A stretch of DNA of 64,000 nucleotides, from NCBI RefSeq assembly GCF_011769525.1, contig NZ_CP050440.1, positions 7,240,001 to 7,304,000 on the forward strand. The letters run 5' to 3'. Under the pieces are notes generated by a model, which saw nothing but the letters and a program-made list of their open reading frames with translations, ran no database searches and was not told where the DNA came from. Source of the DNA: Tolypothrix sp. PCC 7910. GTDB taxonomy: Bacteria > Cyanobacteriota > Cyanobacteriia > Cyanobacteriales > Nostocaceae. The position numbers and the translations under genes were made by a program. Shown piece by piece: positions 9,169 through 19,141 of the stretch (the stretch's first letter is position 1; every line of letters begins with the position of its first letter).

Positions 9169-9786
9169 ATGTTAAAACTAAATCTTGGTAGTGGTTCTCA
9201 TACTCCCAGCGGTTGGGTAAATGTAGACTATGCTATGGGAGCTTGGATAACAAAGATACCTGTTGTTTCCCATATCAATAAAAACTTGAAAATCCTTAAC
9301 CTTGATTGGCCAAGTAACATTTTTCTCTATGATTTGCGAAAGAAATTTCCTTGGACAGATAACTCAGTAGATGTAGTTTACAGTTCTCATACCCTAGAGC
9401 ATCTATCCAAAACTGAAGGGCAAAATTTTTTAAGAGAGTGCTATAGGGTTTTAAAACCTCATGGTGTTATTCGCATTATCGTGCCAGATTTGAAGGCGAT
9501 TATTAACAAATACTTGCAAGGTCAAATCGCTGCCGACCAACTACTTGATGCACTTTATGTAGGCTACGAATCTCCTGAAGATAATATACTGAAAAAGAAA
9601 CTCGCGCCATTTATTCGCTTTCCTCATAAGTGTATGTATGACACTCCCACTTTACTGAAAGTTATGTCTGAGATTGGCTTTGAGGTGACTAGCAAGCAAG
9701 CTTTTGAAAGCGAGATTAACGATTTGTCACAAATAGAAGACTACAGTCGAACTATTGAAGCTGTGATTGTGGAAGGTAAAAAGTAA
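9169..9786 (+). CDS. Class I SAM-dependent methyltransferase, 205 aa
   Basis: The SAM-binding motif I is at the extreme N-terminus (LNLGSGSHTPSGWVNVDYA). It is followed by the acidic and post-motifs DNSVDVVYSSHTLEHL and FLRECYRVLKPHGVIRIIVPDL. This is the Methyltransf_11-like layout found in predicted glycan or small-molecule methyltransferases that act near glycosyltransferases. Substrate unknown. The AAGGAG ribosome binding site 8 bases upstream supports the start. The gene is alone between two long non-coding stretches and is followed by two hairpins (9855-9881 and 9904-9935). Confidence 0.8.
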   Translation: MLKLNLGSGSHTPSGWVNVDYAMGAWITKIPVVSHINKNLKILNLDWPSNIFLYDLRKKFPWTDNSVDVVYSSHTLEHLSKTEGQNFLRECYRVLKPHGVIRIIVPDLKAIINKYLQGQIAADQLLDALYVGYESPEDNILKKKLAPFIRFPHKCMYDTPTLLKVMSEIGFEVTSKQAFESEINDLSQIEDYSRTIEAVIVEGKK

Positions 9787-9854
9787 ACTGAGAGATTTGA
9801 TTGCGCGTGAGGATATTTAGTCAGTCGATGAAGATAAACCCAACTATGTTAAGA

Positions 9855-9935
9855 CTCCTAATTCTTAGAGGAAATTAGGAGACATACATTATTCTGATAT
9901 GAAAAGGCGATCGCAGTAAATATCTGGATCGCCTT
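9855..9935 (+). terminator. Two hairpins after the methyltransferase gene
   Basis: The first hairpin has a perfect 9-base stem (CTCCTAATT/AATTAGGAG, 9855-9881). The second has a 9-base stem (AAGGCGATC/GATCGCCTT, 9904-9935) that includes a HIP1 octamer and is followed by TTGG. Either could stop transcription. Confidence 0.5.
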
Positions 9936-10005
9936 TGGAGTTTCATGCTTTAGGAACTGCCTAAATTTTTACCTCGTCGTTGATATTGAATTTGTAATTT
10001 AAACT

Positions 10006-10497
10006 ATGCTTACTTTTTCTCAAGTTACTGCTTTGGCTGTAACAAGTTTAAGTTTTTACGGTGTCAGTATATCAACATTATCAACATCTGCAATGGCTGG
10101 GGAACCCATTATTGATAGAAACTGCCGCTATCATCAAAGAAAACGAGAAGTATTACGGCAAATACCACCACAGAATCAAGCTAGAGTATTGTCAACATCT
10201 CAGTTTCAAGTTAATAATCAAAAATACGCTCTACAATTACTAAAATTTCCCGATTCAACAGGGGTTTTATGTCTTTGGAAACCTCATACTCGGCTACCAG
10301 AAAGATTAAAAGATGTGTCGATTATTCAAGACAAGGTGATTGAAAAACTTGAAAAACATCCTGATCAACCAGCAACTTATATAGTTACAGTCAAAGGTGA
10401 TGAATCAGGAGATATATTAAACACGGCTTATAGATTAAACCTAACTAATCCCGAACAGCCAAAGGTGACACCGTTAATCAGAGTGTACAAAAAATAG
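10006..10497 (+). CDS. Exported protein of unknown function, 163 aa
   Basis: I do not recognise the family. The N-terminus (MLTFSQVTALAVTSLSFYGVSISTLSTSAMA) looks like a signal peptide with a probable AMA cleavage site near residue 31, so the mature protein is probably periplasmic. The mature part has two cysteines (in NCRYHQRKR and VLCLWKPH) that could form a disulfide. It is rich in charged residues and ends VTPLIRVYKK. The pattern is mixed alpha/beta with no repeats. It is isolated and convergent with the ABC exporter at 10595. The HIP1 sites after its stop match the rest of the genome. Confidence 0.6.
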   Translation: MLTFSQVTALAVTSLSFYGVSISTLSTSAMAGEPIIDRNCRYHQRKREVLRQIPPQNQARVLSTSQFQVNNQKYALQLLKFPDSTGVLCLWKPHTRLPERLKDVSIIQDKVIEKLEKHPDQPATYIVTVKGDESGDILNTAYRLNLTNPEQPKVTPLIRVYKK

Positions 10498-10594
10498 ATG
10501 GGTGTTTTGGTTTGATGCTAAGCGATCGCATCTTTTCACTGTACTTCAGTGGTGGCTAATAATAAATTATGCGATCGCCCCAACTCAAATATCA

Positions 10595-12319
10595 CTAACT
10601 AAATTGTTGAGCATAAAACCTGGCATAGCGACGTTGAAACGCTAACAGTTCTTCATGGGTTCCAGATTCGACGATTTGTCCTTGTTCTAGTACTAAAATG
10701 CGATCGCATCTTTTCACTGTACTTAAACGGTGAGCAATAATAAATACAGTACGTCCTTGCATCAGTCTTTCTAAAGCCTCCTGTACCAAGGCTTCTGACT
10801 CGGAATCTAAGGCTGATGTGGCTTCATCAAGTATCAAAATTTGCGGGTTGAGGAGCACAGCACGGGCGATCGCAATTCTTTGTCTTTGTCCCCCTGATAA
10901 ATTTACTCCACGCTCACCAACCCAAGTATCATAACCCTCTGGTAGTTGAGTAATAAAATTGTGGGCGTTAGCAATTTTCGCTGCGGCTTCCACTTCTGAC
11001 ATTTCAAAGGAATCTTGTCCAAAGGCGATATTTTGGGCGATTGTGCCAGAAAACATAATAGTTTCTTGGGGAACAATGCCTATTTGTCGCCGCAGGCTAT
11101 AAAGCGTGACATCGCGAATATCCACATCATCAATCAATATTTGCCCAGATTCCGGATCGTAGAAGCGGGGTAGCAGATTTACAAACGTGGTTTTACCAGC
11201 ACCAGAAGCACCCACAAGGGCGATCGCTTCTCCTGGTAATGCTAGTAAATTAATATTTTTTAAGACAGATTCACCAGCTTTGTAAGCAAAGGCGACATGG
11301 CGATATTCTACCTTGCCTTGCACAGGTGGTAGGGCGATCGCATTAGGCTTTTCTAAAACTGTGGGTTGAATTGCTAATAATTCAAAAACTCGGTCAACGG
11401 ATGCCTCACCCTGCTTAAATTCGTTGTAATTGTTAGTAGTATGACCGATGGGGTCAATTAACAACGCCGCCGCTGTGAGGTAGCTGAAAAATTCGCCTAC
11501 AGTTAAGTTGCGTTGGGAAATTTGCCATCCTCCCACTAATAAAAGTGATAAAGCACTTAAAGCTTCGAGGAAGCCGATAATGGGGATTTGAATTGCTTTG
11601 AGGCGTTCGGCTGAATATTTGGCTTTGAGGCTGCGTTCTGCTTCATGGCTAAACCGCACCATTTCGTAGGTTTCGGCTGCAAAAGCTTGGACTAACCGAA
11701 TTCCACTGAATACTTCTGTGAGGATAGCCGATAAACTAGAAACCCGATTTTGACTGCGACGAGAATATTTCTGTAACCTTTCGCCAAACCAACCAATCAA
11801 AATCCCCATTAATGGTGCCACAATCACCGTTGCGAGGGTGAGCTGCCAATTCAAGTAAATCATGTAGATTGGAATTGCCAGCAATTGCAATACACAGGGG
11901 ATTAAGTCGTGAAAGATTTTATTGACTACTTCCCCAATCCTGTCAATATCCTCAGTCAAGCGGTAAGATAAATCACCTGCTTTGGCGGTTTCAAAATAAC
12001 TGAGGTTGAGTTTTTGCAGATGTCCGTAAACTTGCTTGCGGAGGAGAAAAGCTACTCTTAAAGCAGCCTGAGCCATGTAGATATCTTGCACAGACTGAAA
12101 AAAGCCACGTACCAAAAATACTACAGCACAGATGCCAGCTAGTTGTGCGATCGCTACTACATTACCCTCTCCAAAGGGCGTTGCCAATTTACCCGCGAGA
12201 TTGATCAGTGTTAATGTCGCCAGCACATATCCTAAGATGCCAATAAATCCCTTGATGATAGTTTGCCACTGGGTTCGGATATAGGGTAGCAGTTGCCAAT
12301 AATTAGATCGCGTTTTCAA
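10595..12319 (-). CDS. ABC exporter, fused membrane and ATPase domains (MsbA/HepA type)
   Basis: This is a half-size type IV ABC exporter of about 574 residues. The membrane domain has six helices in the first 320 residues. The ATPase domain has Walker A GASGAGKTT, signature LSGGQRQR, Walker B ILILDEATSALD and the H-loop AHRLST. Such proteins work as homodimers exporting lipids, glycolipids, peptides or drugs. HepA, needed for the heterocyst envelope polysaccharide, is of this type, but the exact member cannot be fixed here. I place the start at TTG 12319 (LKTRSNYWQLLPYIRTQW). The frame stays open back to 12520, but that extension has no family match and contains a copy of an intergenic repeat at 12444. 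It is monocistronic. Confidence 0.85.
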   Translation of the reverse strand: MKTRSNYWQLLPYIRTQWQTIIKGFIGILGYVLATLTLINLAGKLATPFGEGNVVAIAQLAGICAVVFLVRGFFQSVQDIYMAQAALRVAFLLRKQVYGHLQKLNLSYFETAKAGDLSYRLTEDIDRIGEVVNKIFHDLIPCVLQLLAIPIYMIYLNWQLTLATVIVAPLMGILIGWFGERLQKYSRRSQNRVSSLSAILTEVFSGIRLVQAFAAETYEMVRFSHEAERSLKAKYSAERLKAIQIPIIGFLEALSALSLLLVGGWQISQRNLTVGEFFSYLTAAALLIDPIGHTTNNYNEFKQGEASVDRVFELLAIQPTVLEKPNAIALPPVQGKVEYRHVAFAYKAGESVLKNINLLALPGEAIALVGASGAGKTTFVNLLPRFYDPESGQILIDDVDIRDVTLYSLRRQIGIVPQETIMFSGTIAQNIAFGQDSFEMSEVEAAAKIANAHNFITQLPEGYDTWVGERGVNLSGGQRQRIAIARAVLLNPQILILDEATSALDSESEALVQEALERLMQGRTVFIIAHRLSTVKRCDRILVLEQGQIVESGTHEELLAFQRRYARFYAQQFS

Positions 12320-12443
12320 GCTGTCACATCCACAATAATTTCTTCCTTTGTTTGACGCTATCAGTTTTTGTGGAGTTTCTGAATAGTTAGGCGAAAAAAA
12401 GGCTGAAGTATGAAACCCAACACCATAAATTCTCAGTTTTTTT

Positions 12444-12475
12444 GTAGGGTGTGTTATGCCGTAGGCTAACGCACC
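12444..12475. repeat. Intergenic inverted repeat (TAGGGTGTGTTA type)
   Basis: GTAGGGTGTGTTA followed by a short loop and a TAACGCACC arm. A related element lies at 13899-13929, and a perfect hairpin of similar core (GGATGCGTTA/TAACGCATCC) lies after htpG. These belong to the common 'gtgcgtta' repeat type of cyanobacterial intergenic DNA. Confidence 0.6.
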
Positions 12476-12613
12476 TGTAATAGTTAACAGTAAGGTGTAA
12501 TTACTGAACCTAGCTGACAATGTAAATGAAGTGTATTAATGTATAGTTATTGACTAATGAGATTTTTAAATTTTCTTGTTTGAGTGTGATGTTTACAGCA
12601 AAAATAACAATAT

Positions 12614-13246
12614 CTATTTAATCTTCTCTCTTACCCAATATCGGAATAATTTCAACAAAGCAATTTCTCCCATACTTTTACTCTGTTGAATAAAGCTGCT
12701 GATGTCGCTTATTGATACTAAAGGAAAAGCAATACTAAATTCACACTCAACATATTGCCCTTCTACCAATTGGTAAAATTTTAAATCTTCCCCGTTATAT
12801 CTCCATAATTCTTGAACACCCAGTGCTGAGTAAATCCCAAATTTATTTACTGAACTATGAGTAATATCAATCTCAATTGCTAAGTCAGGCGGTGGATCAG
12901 TTTCTAAATTTAATTTATCTTTGCCCCTGACTTGCGATTCAGTTTGTATATAGTAGCAATTATCGGGTTCTATACCTCGTTTTGCTAATCGTTGTTTTAA
13001 TGTTGTAGAGCCAGCACTTTTAATTTCGATTGACAATTCTTCTGCTAAAACCAAAATCAAGCGATCAAATTGAATTTTGGGATTTTCATGTTCAAAAAGT
13101 GGGGTCATAATTTCTAAAGTGCCACAGTCATAAGCAAATCTAGAGCCTCTATCCTCACCTGTATCTCTGAGTAAGGCTTCAAAGGTATCCCAGCTAATGT
13201 TGTATAGCACTGTTCTTTGTTCAGCAGGTGTAGATTTGACCAGCAT
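12614..13246 (-). CDS. Uma2 family endonuclease, 210 aa
   Basis: The Uma2/DUF820 core is visible: IMTPLFEHENPKIQFDRLI near residue 50, PDNCYYIQTE near 95 and PPDLAIEIDITHSSVNKFGIYSALGVQELWRY (residues about 118-150). The latter gives the PD ... E-x-D ... K pattern of PD-(D/E)XK enzymes. The biological role of the family is unknown. The gene follows the PD-(D/E)XK-like gene at 13248 with only one base between them, so the two nuclease-fold proteins are probably translated from one message. No ribosome binding site is clear, consistent with translational coupling. Confidence 0.82.
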   Translation of the reverse strand: MLVKSTPAEQRTVLYNISWDTFEALLRDTGEDRGSRFAYDCGTLEIMTPLFEHENPKIQFDRLILVLAEELSIEIKSAGSTTLKQRLAKRGIEPDNCYYIQTESQVRGKDKLNLETDPPPDLAIEIDITHSSVNKFGIYSALGVQELWRYNGEDLKFYQLVEGQYVECEFSIAFPLVSISDISSFIQQSKSMGEIALLKLFRYWVREKIK

Positions 13247-13247
13247 A

Positions 13248-13856
13248 TTACAATAATTCTTCTGTCAGAATGCTAGATAAAATTCCTAAAATTTTACCTA
13301 TATCATTAATATAATATTCATTCAAATCAATCTCTACCATTTGTCCCAGAAGCTTTAAAAACTTCCAGTTAGTTCCGGTGGTAACAGTTCCATAAATTGT
13401 CTTAATATTGTTTCCCTCACGTTCGTTAAACAATTTAGCTGCTATCATTTCTGCAACACACTGACCTAAACCAGAATTGAGATTTTCTTTTTTAGCTTCT
13501 ACAATCGTTACCACTGGAGCATTAACAATTAATAATTCTGGGGAACGGCTAATAATAAAATCACAATTACCATTTAATCCTTGAGATGATTCGACAGTAA
13601 AATCTATACCTGAAAATAAACTGATTTGATTATTTAAATATTTTCTAATAGCAATTAAAATAGGGGCAATAATCATCTCACTCCGAGATTTTTCTGTATT
13701 ACTAGCAAGAGCTAAAGGTATATTTTCTTGTAAAATTTCTGCTAGTAATGGCGGACAGATAATTTCAGGCACAGATGCAAATATATTAATTTTGTCAGCA
13801 ATAGTTAAGTTAAAAGCTTTTCTAACTTTATCTAAAGTAAAATCACTGTATGACAT
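13248..13856 (-). CDS. PD-(D/E)XK nuclease-like protein of unknown role, 202 aa
   Basis: The frame is open to 13883, but the ATG at 13856 ([15 protein letters not shown]) has AGGAG 8 bases upstream, so I choose it. A central stretch ([14 protein letters not shown], then [27 protein letters not shown]) gives D ... E-x-K followed by a conserved glutamine helix. This is the arrangement seen in restriction-endonuclease-like folds. No DNA-binding domain is evident. It is directly upstream of a Uma2 gene with one base between stop and start. The pair may be part of the large, poorly understood set of solitary nuclease-fold genes in Nostocales; a link to DNA defence is only a guess. Confidence 0.65.
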   Translation of the reverse strand: MSYSDFTLDKVRKAFNLTIADKINIFASVPEIICPPLLAEILQENIPLALASNTEKSRSEMIIAPILIAIRKYLNNQISLFSGIDFTVESSQGLNGNCDFIISRSPELLIVNAPVVTIVEAKKENLNSGLGQCVAEMIAAKLFNEREGNNIKTIYGTVTTGTNWKFLKLLGQMVEIDLNEYYINDIGKILGILSSILTEELL

Positions 13857-13898
13857 TGAATTTACTCCTGTAAATCTTCCCAATTATTAATTTAAATG

Positions 13899-13929
13899 TA
13901 GGGTGTGTTGTCGCGCAGCGCAACGCACC
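13899..13929. repeat. Intergenic inverted repeat (TAGGGTGTGTTG type)
   Basis: GTAGGGTGTGTTG and CAACGCACC form a hairpin around TCGCGCAGCG. It resembles the element at 12444 and lies just upstream of the nuclease-like gene, between it and sufS. Confidence 0.6.
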
Positions 13930-14037
13930 GTCAACAATTTAAGGTATTTAAAACCCATTAAAAACTAAATTGTGCCAATTATTAGCCTCATATATAGCTA
14001 ATAGTTGACACAATTAATCTCAGAATATTGACAATTT

Positions 14038-15300
14038 TTAGCCGAAGATTCCCGCAAAAAAGTCAAGAGTGTCCTTCAACGCCTTGATGAAAATATCAAT
14101 TTCCTCACGAGTATTGTAGAAAGATAAACTTGCCCTTGCAGTTCCCGCAATATTTAAATAGCGGTGTAATGGTTGAGTACAATGATGCCCAGCACGGATG
14201 GCTACCCCTTCTTGATCTAATAATGTAGATAAGTCGTTGGCGTGGACTTCGGAAGTTGTAAATGAGGCTAAAGCGGCTCTACCTTCTCCTTTAGCATCTG
14301 GTTTGGGGCCGTAAATCCTTACTTGGGGAATTTGTTCTAATTGTTGGAACAAATAAGCTGTTAATTCAGCTTCATAGGCGTGGATTTTATCCATACCAAT
14401 ACTAGTAAGATAATCTATCGCTGCACCAAGAGCGATCGCTTCTCCAATTGCAGGTGTACCCGCTTCAAATTTATGGGGTAATTCTGCATAGGTAGAATGG
14501 TCTAAATAGACTTCTGCAATCATCTCACCACCACCGAAAAATGGTGGCATTGCTTCTAGTAATTCTAACTTGCCATATAAGAATCCTATGCCAGTTGGGG
14601 CACACATTTTATGACCGGAGGCGACTAACCAATCACAGTCTATTTGTTGTACATCAATGGGCATATGGGGGACGCTTTGGCAAGCATCCATTAAGAATTT
14701 CGCGCCGTATCTGTGAGCAATCGTAGCTATTTCTTGGACTGGATTAATACAACCCAAGGTGTTAGAAACATGAACCACTGACACCAATTTTGTTTTTTCA
14801 GAAATCAGTGATTGAAACTGTTCCAAATCAAATGTTTCTTCTGGTGTCAGTTCGACAAACTTGAGTACCGCACCCGTTTTTTGTGCCACAAATTGCCAAG
14901 GAACTATATTACTGTGGTGTTCCATCACCGAGAGAATAATTTCATCTCCTGGCTGCAAATTGTTCATTCCCCAGCTATAAGCTACCAAGTTAATCGCTTC
15001 ACTCGCGTTGCGGGTGTAGACAATTTCTTGACGCGATGCCGCATTGATAAATTTGGCTACTTTATCTCTAGCACCTTCATACGCATCGGTAGCTTTAGCA
15101 CTGAGAATATGGGCACCCCGATGGACGTTGGCATTATACTGCTCGTAATAATCTCGCAGAGTATTTAGTACTGGCAGAGGTTTTTGAGAAGTAGCAGCAT
15201 TATCCAGGTAAACTAAGGGTTTACCATTGACTACCTGACGCAAGATAGGGAAGTCAATACGTACTTGATCGGCTAAGGTTTTGGTAGAAGTAAAAGTCAT
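14038..15300 (-). CDS. sufS: Cysteine desulfurase SufS
   Basis: SufS takes sulfur from cysteine and supplies it as persulfide to the Suf scaffold. This group II desulfurase has the PLP lysine Lys231 in [11 protein letters not shown] and the active-site Cys374 in [11 protein letters not shown]. The stretch [16 protein letters not shown] (histidines 128-129) is also typical. The length of 420 residues is normal. It is the last gene of sufBCDS; only 41 bases separate it from sufD, filled with a TCATTTGTCCTTAG-type repeat. A SufE partner gene is not in the window. Confidence 0.95.
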   Translation of the reverse strand: MTFTSTKTLADQVRIDFPILRQVVNGKPLVYLDNAATSQKPLPVLNTLRDYYEQYNANVHRGAHILSAKATDAYEGARDKVAKFINAASRQEIVYTRNASEAINLVAYSWGMNNLQPGDEIILSVMEHHSNIVPWQFVAQKTGAVLKFVELTPEETFDLEQFQSLISEKTKLVSVVHVSNTLGCINPVQEIATIAHRYGAKFLMDACQSVPHMPIDVQQIDCDWLVASGHKMCAPTGIGFLYGKLELLEAMPPFFGGGEMIAEVYLDHSTYAELPHKFEAGTPAIGEAIALGAAIDYLTSIGMDKIHAYEAELTAYLFQQLEQIPQVRIYGPKPDAKGEGRAALASFTTSEVHANDLSTLLDQEGVAIRAGHHCTQPLHRYLNIAGTARASLSFYNTREEIDIFIKALKDTLDFFAGIFG

Positions 15301-15341
15301 TGGTAATTAATGATTTGTCATTTGTCCTTAGTCATTTGTCC

Positions 15342-16688
15342 TTAGTCATTAGATGTCTTAAGACTCTTGACTGTGTTTAACAGACTTTCCCTGAGAGAGG
15401 GAACTGGTATTTGATTAATGATTTCAGCAGCAAAAGCGTTAATTAACAAATTTCGGGCGGCGTTTTCATCAATACCCCGACTTTGCAGATAAAATATTTC
15501 ATCATCTTCTAACTGGCTCACGGTAGCACCGTGAGCGCATTTGACGTTATCTGCTGTAATTTCTAGTTGGGGTTTGGTATCAACTCTGGCTTTGGATGAT
15601 AGTAGCAAATTCCGATTTAATTGTGCTGCATCTGTGAGCTGTGCTGGTTTGGGCACAAAAACCTTGCCGTTAAATACAGCATGGGCGCGATCGCCTACAA
15701 TACATTTGTGCAATTGCTTACTTGTACCATAGGGATGATTGAGGGCGATCGCACTGTGAGTATCACCTAACTGATTGCCAAATATTACCGTCAATCCGTT
15801 GAGGGTAGTTTGAGTTTGTTCGCCTGTTTGCAAAATTTCTAAATTATGGCGTGACACCTTCCCACCAAAGCTAATAGCATGACAGGTATAGCGACTATCA
15901 CGAGCTTGTGCGATCGCAGTTTTACCAATATGGAAAGCTTCTGTACTTTCACGCTCAACTCTAGTGTGACTGACTTCGGAATTCTCAGCTAGCCAAATTT
16001 CCGTAACTGCATTGGTGAAATAAACTCCCTCCTCTGCGTTCTCTGCGCCTCTGCGGTTCGTAAACTCTTCCACCAAAGTCACCTGTGAACCGCTTTCCGC
16101 TACCATTAAACAACGTGGCTGCGAAATCGTTGCTTTTTCCCCTGCATCTGTAATAAACAGCAAGTGAATTGGCGTTGCAACTGCTACATTCTTCTTCACC
16201 AATACCACGGCTGCATCAGTCAAACCAGCCGTATTCAGAGCAGTGAAAACTTCTTGATGTCCTTCACTTTGAGCTAAATACTGCCGCACCCGTTCCTGTT
16301 CGTCTCCAGGTAACGCTGTCAAATTGCTGACAACTACACCCGCAGGTAAATCTGCAATTGCAGATAATTCTGGTGCGTACAAGCCGTTAACAAATACCAA
16401 ACGGCTGTTAGCCGCTTCTGGTAGAGTCAGCGAAGCAATATCAGTAGAGATTAATTGTGTCTCTACCTGAAATTCCACCTTTTGCAACCCTGACAAATCT
16501 GTAAAGCGCCATTCTTCATCGCGGGTGGTGGGAACAGTGGAATGACGCACCACATTCGCAGCAGCTTGGCTAACTTCTTGTAACCAACCTGATGCTGGTT
16601 GTGCTGTTACCTGTGCTAACAATCCAGTGAGATACTCATCTCTATCCAGCAAACTCGAAATTGAACTGGGGGAAACTTGAATAGTCAT
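15342..16688 (-). CDS. sufD: Fe-S cluster assembly protein SufD, with repeat-derived insert
   Basis: SufD pairs with SufB and SufC in the scaffold that builds iron-sulfur clusters. The beta-helical core and C-terminal signature are clear: CAHGATVSQLEDDEIFYLQSRGI, then ARNLLINAFAAEIINQI. The length of 448 residues is typical. The stretch around residues 208-222 (EEFTNRRGAENAEEGVYF) is odd. Its DNA (about 16027-16066) is the dispersed repeat CTCTGCGCCTCTGCGGTT, which inserts in frame and probably adds a surface loop. The sufD start shares one base with the sufC stop (TAATG), so the two are translationally coupled. Confidence 0.93.
   Translation of the reverse strand: MTIQVSPSSISSLLDRDEYLTGLLAQVTAQPASGWLQEVSQAAANVVRHSTVPTTRDEEWRFTDLSGLQKVEFQVETQLISTDIASLTLPEAANSRLVFVNGLYAPELSAIADLPAGVVVSNLTALPGDEQERVRQYLAQSEGHQEVFTALNTAGLTDAAVVLVKKNVAVATPIHLLFITDAGEKATISQPRCLMVAESGSQVTLVEEFTNRRGAENAEEGVYFTNAVTEIWLAENSEVSHTRVERESTEAFHIGKTAIAQARDSRYTCHAISFGGKVSRHNLEILQTGEQTQTTLNGLTVIFGNQLGDTHSAIALNHPYGTSKQLHKCIVGDRAHAVFNGKVFVPKPAQLTDAAQLNRNLLLSSKARVDTKPQLEITADNVKCAHGATVSQLEDDEIFYLQSRGIDENAARNLLINAFAAEIINQIPVPSLRESLLNTVKSLKTSND
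16027..16066. repeat. Dispersed repeat inside sufD
   Basis: The plus strand reads CTCTGCGTTCTCTGCGCCTC followed by TGCGGTTCG. This word is familiar as a dispersed intergenic repeat in Nostocales. Here it is in frame within sufD and encodes RRGAENAEE. Confidence 0.6.
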
Positions 16689-17476
16689 TACACACCCACC
16701 TCAACCGCAGCTTCTTCTAGAATCCAGTCGTAACCGCGAGACTCTAACTCTAGCGCCAATTCCTTACCACCAGTGGTGAGAATTCGTCCGTATGCCATCA
16801 CATGGACAAAGTCAGGCACAATATAGTCGAGTAAGCGCTGATAGTGAGTAATCAAAATTGTGGCATTGTCAGGACTAGCTAGATGGTTTACCCCACCAGC
16901 GACAATTTTTAGCGCATCAATATCTAAGCCAGAATCGGTTTCATCCAAAATTGCTAACTTCGGTTCTAGTAGCGCCATTTGCAGAATTTCATTGCGCTTC
17001 TTCTCACCACCAGAAAATCCTTCGTTGACACTGCGGCTGAGGAAAGCGGGATTCATCTTCACCACTTCCAACTTTGACTCTACCAAATCGTCAAAATCAA
17101 AAGCATCGAGTTCTTCTAAACCCTGTGCTTTGCGACGAGAATTGTATGCGACGCGTAAGAAATCTAAATTGCTGACACCGGGAATTTCTAAGGGATATTG
17201 AAACGCTAAAAATACACCACTTCTCGCCCTTTCTTCGGCTTCCAATTCCAGCAGATTTTGTCCTTGGAAAATTACCTCGCCACCAGTGACTTCATAAGCT
17301 GGATGTCCCGCCAATACTTTAGAAAAGGTACTCTTTCCAGAACCGTTCGGCCCCATAATCGCATGGATTTCGCCTGCACGAACTTCCAGATTTACACCCT
17401 TCAGAATCGGTGTCCCATCAACTGTAGCTGTCAGATCCTTAACTGACAGTACAACTTCGCTATTTTCAACAATCAT
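16688..17476 (-). CDS. sufC: Fe-S cluster assembly ATPase SufC
   Basis: SufC is the ATPase of the SufBCD complex. Walker A is GPNGSGKST (residues 42-50), the signature region is [14 protein letters not shown], Walker B is [18 protein letters not shown] and the H-loop is [10 protein letters not shown]. The length of 262 residues is normal. It is the second gene of the operon, 56 bases after sufB; that gap holds a TCTCTC-rich stretch (GAGAGA-rich in the message) ahead of the start. sufD overlaps its stop by one base. Confidence 0.96.
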   Translation of the reverse strand: MIVENSEVVLSVKDLTATVDGTPILKGVNLEVRAGEIHAIMGPNGSGKSTFSKVLAGHPAYEVTGGEVIFQGQNLLELEAEERARSGVFLAFQYPLEIPGVSNLDFLRVAYNSRRKAQGLEELDAFDFDDLVESKLEVVKMNPAFLSRSVNEGFSGGEKKRNEILQMALLEPKLAILDETDSGLDIDALKIVAGGVNHLASPDNATILITHYQRLLDYIVPDFVHVMAYGRILTTGGKELALELESRGYDWILEEAAVEVGV

Positions 17477-17532
17477 GTTCTCTCTCTCTTCTCTCTCTCA
17501 GTTCGTAGTCAATGGTTCAGTGCGGTTGAATA

Positions 17533-18972
17533 TTAACCAACACTACCTTCTAATTTCAGGCTCAATAATTTATCAGCTTCCACCGCAAATTCCATTGGTA
17601 GCTGATTAAATACATCCTTGCAAAAGCCGCTAATCATCATCGAAATCGCATCTTCTGCCGAAATGCCCCGTTGGGCAAAGTAAAATAGCTGATCTTCGCC
17701 AATTTTGGAAGTAGAAGCTTCATGTTCTACTTTGGCACTGTTATTTTGTACCTGAATATAGGGGAAAGTATTGGCATGGGCATTATCCCCAATCAGCATC
17801 GAGTCGCACTGCGAATAATTTCTCGCACCTTGCGCTTTCGGGTTAACTTTCACTAAACCGCGATAGCTGTTGCTGGAGTTACCCGCAGAAATCCCTTTAG
17901 AAATAATTGTGCTGCGAGTGTTTTTACCAACATGAATCATCTTGGTACCTGTGTCGGCTTGCTGCATATTATTTGTCAGCGCCACCGAGTAAAATTCACC
18001 CACAGAGTTATCACCAACTAATACGCAGCTAGGATATTTCCAAGTAATCGCTGAACCTGTTTCTACCTGAGTCCAGGAAATCTTGGAATTAACACCCTGA
18101 CACAAACCGCGCTTAGTAACAAAGTTGTAAATTCCACCTTTACCGTTAGCATCACCCGCGTACCAGTTCTGCACGGTGGAGTATTTAATTTCAGCGTTAT
18201 CCAAAGCAACTAGTTCTACCACAGCAGCGTGTAGTTGGTTGCTGTCATACATGGGCGCAGTACAACCTTCCAGGTAGGAAACATAGCTACCTTCTTCAGC
18301 CACAATCAATGTCCGCTCAAATTGTCCTGTATCACCAGAGTTGATGCGGAAGTAGGTAGACAGTTCCATCGGGCATTTTACGCCTTTAGGAATATAGACA
18401 AAAGAACCATCGCTAAATACAGCAGCATTGAGAGCCGCAAAGTAATTGTCAGCTACCGGCACGACACTACCCAGATATTTTTTGATCAGTTCTGGATGTT
18501 CCCGCAGCGCTTCAGAAATTGAGCAGAAAATTACGCCATCTTTAGCTAGCTTTTCCTTAAAGGTTGTGGCGACGGAAACGCTATCAAAAATTGCATCAAC
18601 AGCGACGTTGGCGAGGCGCTTTTGCTCAGATAGAGGAATACCTAGCTTTTCAAAGGTTTCTAACAGGGTGGGATCGACTTCATCCAAACTTTCCAGCTTC
18701 TGCTTTTTCTGCTTGGGAGCTGAATAGTAGATGATATCCTGGTAATCTATTGGTGGATACTTGACATTAGGCCAAGTTGGTTCTGTCATTTTCAGCCACT
18801 GGCGATACGCTCTGAGGCGAAACTCCAGCATAAATTCCGGCTCTTCTTTCTTGGCGGAAATTAGGCGGATAATGTCCTCGTTTAGTCCACGCGGAATAGT
18901 GTCGGCTTCAATATCGGTGACAAAGCCGTACTTGTAAGGTTGGTTGACTAAGGTTTTGACAGTGGCACTCAT
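17533..18972 (-). CDS. sufB: Fe-S cluster assembly protein SufB
   Basis: SufB is the main scaffold on which the nascent Fe-S cluster is built. Typical blocks include [49 protein letters not shown] and [24 protein letters not shown]. The conserved cysteine region SQCDSMLIG is present. The length of 479 residues is normal. It is the first gene of sufBCDS and is divergent from sufR; its promoter lies in the 243-base gap that also holds two SufR-type operators. This is the classic cyanobacterial arrangement, in which SufR represses the operon when clusters are plentiful. Confidence 0.96.
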   Translation of the reverse strand: MSATVKTLVNQPYKYGFVTDIEADTIPRGLNEDIIRLISAKKEEPEFMLEFRLRAYRQWLKMTEPTWPNVKYPPIDYQDIIYYSAPKQKKQKLESLDEVDPTLLETFEKLGIPLSEQKRLANVAVDAIFDSVSVATTFKEKLAKDGVIFCSISEALREHPELIKKYLGSVVPVADNYFAALNAAVFSDGSFVYIPKGVKCPMELSTYFRINSGDTGQFERTLIVAEEGSYVSYLEGCTAPMYDSNQLHAAVVELVALDNAEIKYSTVQNWYAGDANGKGGIYNFVTKRGLCQGVNSKISWTQVETGSAITWKYPSCVLVGDNSVGEFYSVALTNNMQQADTGTKMIHVGKNTRSTIISKGISAGNSSNSYRGLVKVNPKAQGARNYSQCDSMLIGDNAHANTFPYIQVQNNSAKVEHEASTSKIGEDQLFYFAQRGISAEDAISMMISGFCKDVFNQLPMEFAVEADKLLSLKLEGSVG

Positions 18973-19096
18973 CGGTAGTAATCTCTCGTGTTCTTTAGGA
19001 TCTCTCTCTAGGATCGGAGACGGGCTTGGTTTGAGCCGATTCCCATCTCGCGTTACTGAGTGGTTACACGGCTGTTACAATAGGAATTGAGACTAA

Positions 19097-19114
19097 AACA
19101 ACAACAATGTTGTT
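19097..19114. promoter_or_regulatory. SufR operator, site 1
   Basis: The 14-base core at 19099-19112 is CAAC-N6-GTTG, the motif known for SufR in Synechocystis, and extends to AACAAC/GTTGTT. It lies between the divergent sufB and sufR genes. Confidence 0.85.
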
Positions 19115-19141
19115 TAATGTATCTTCATTTTACGCTAAATT

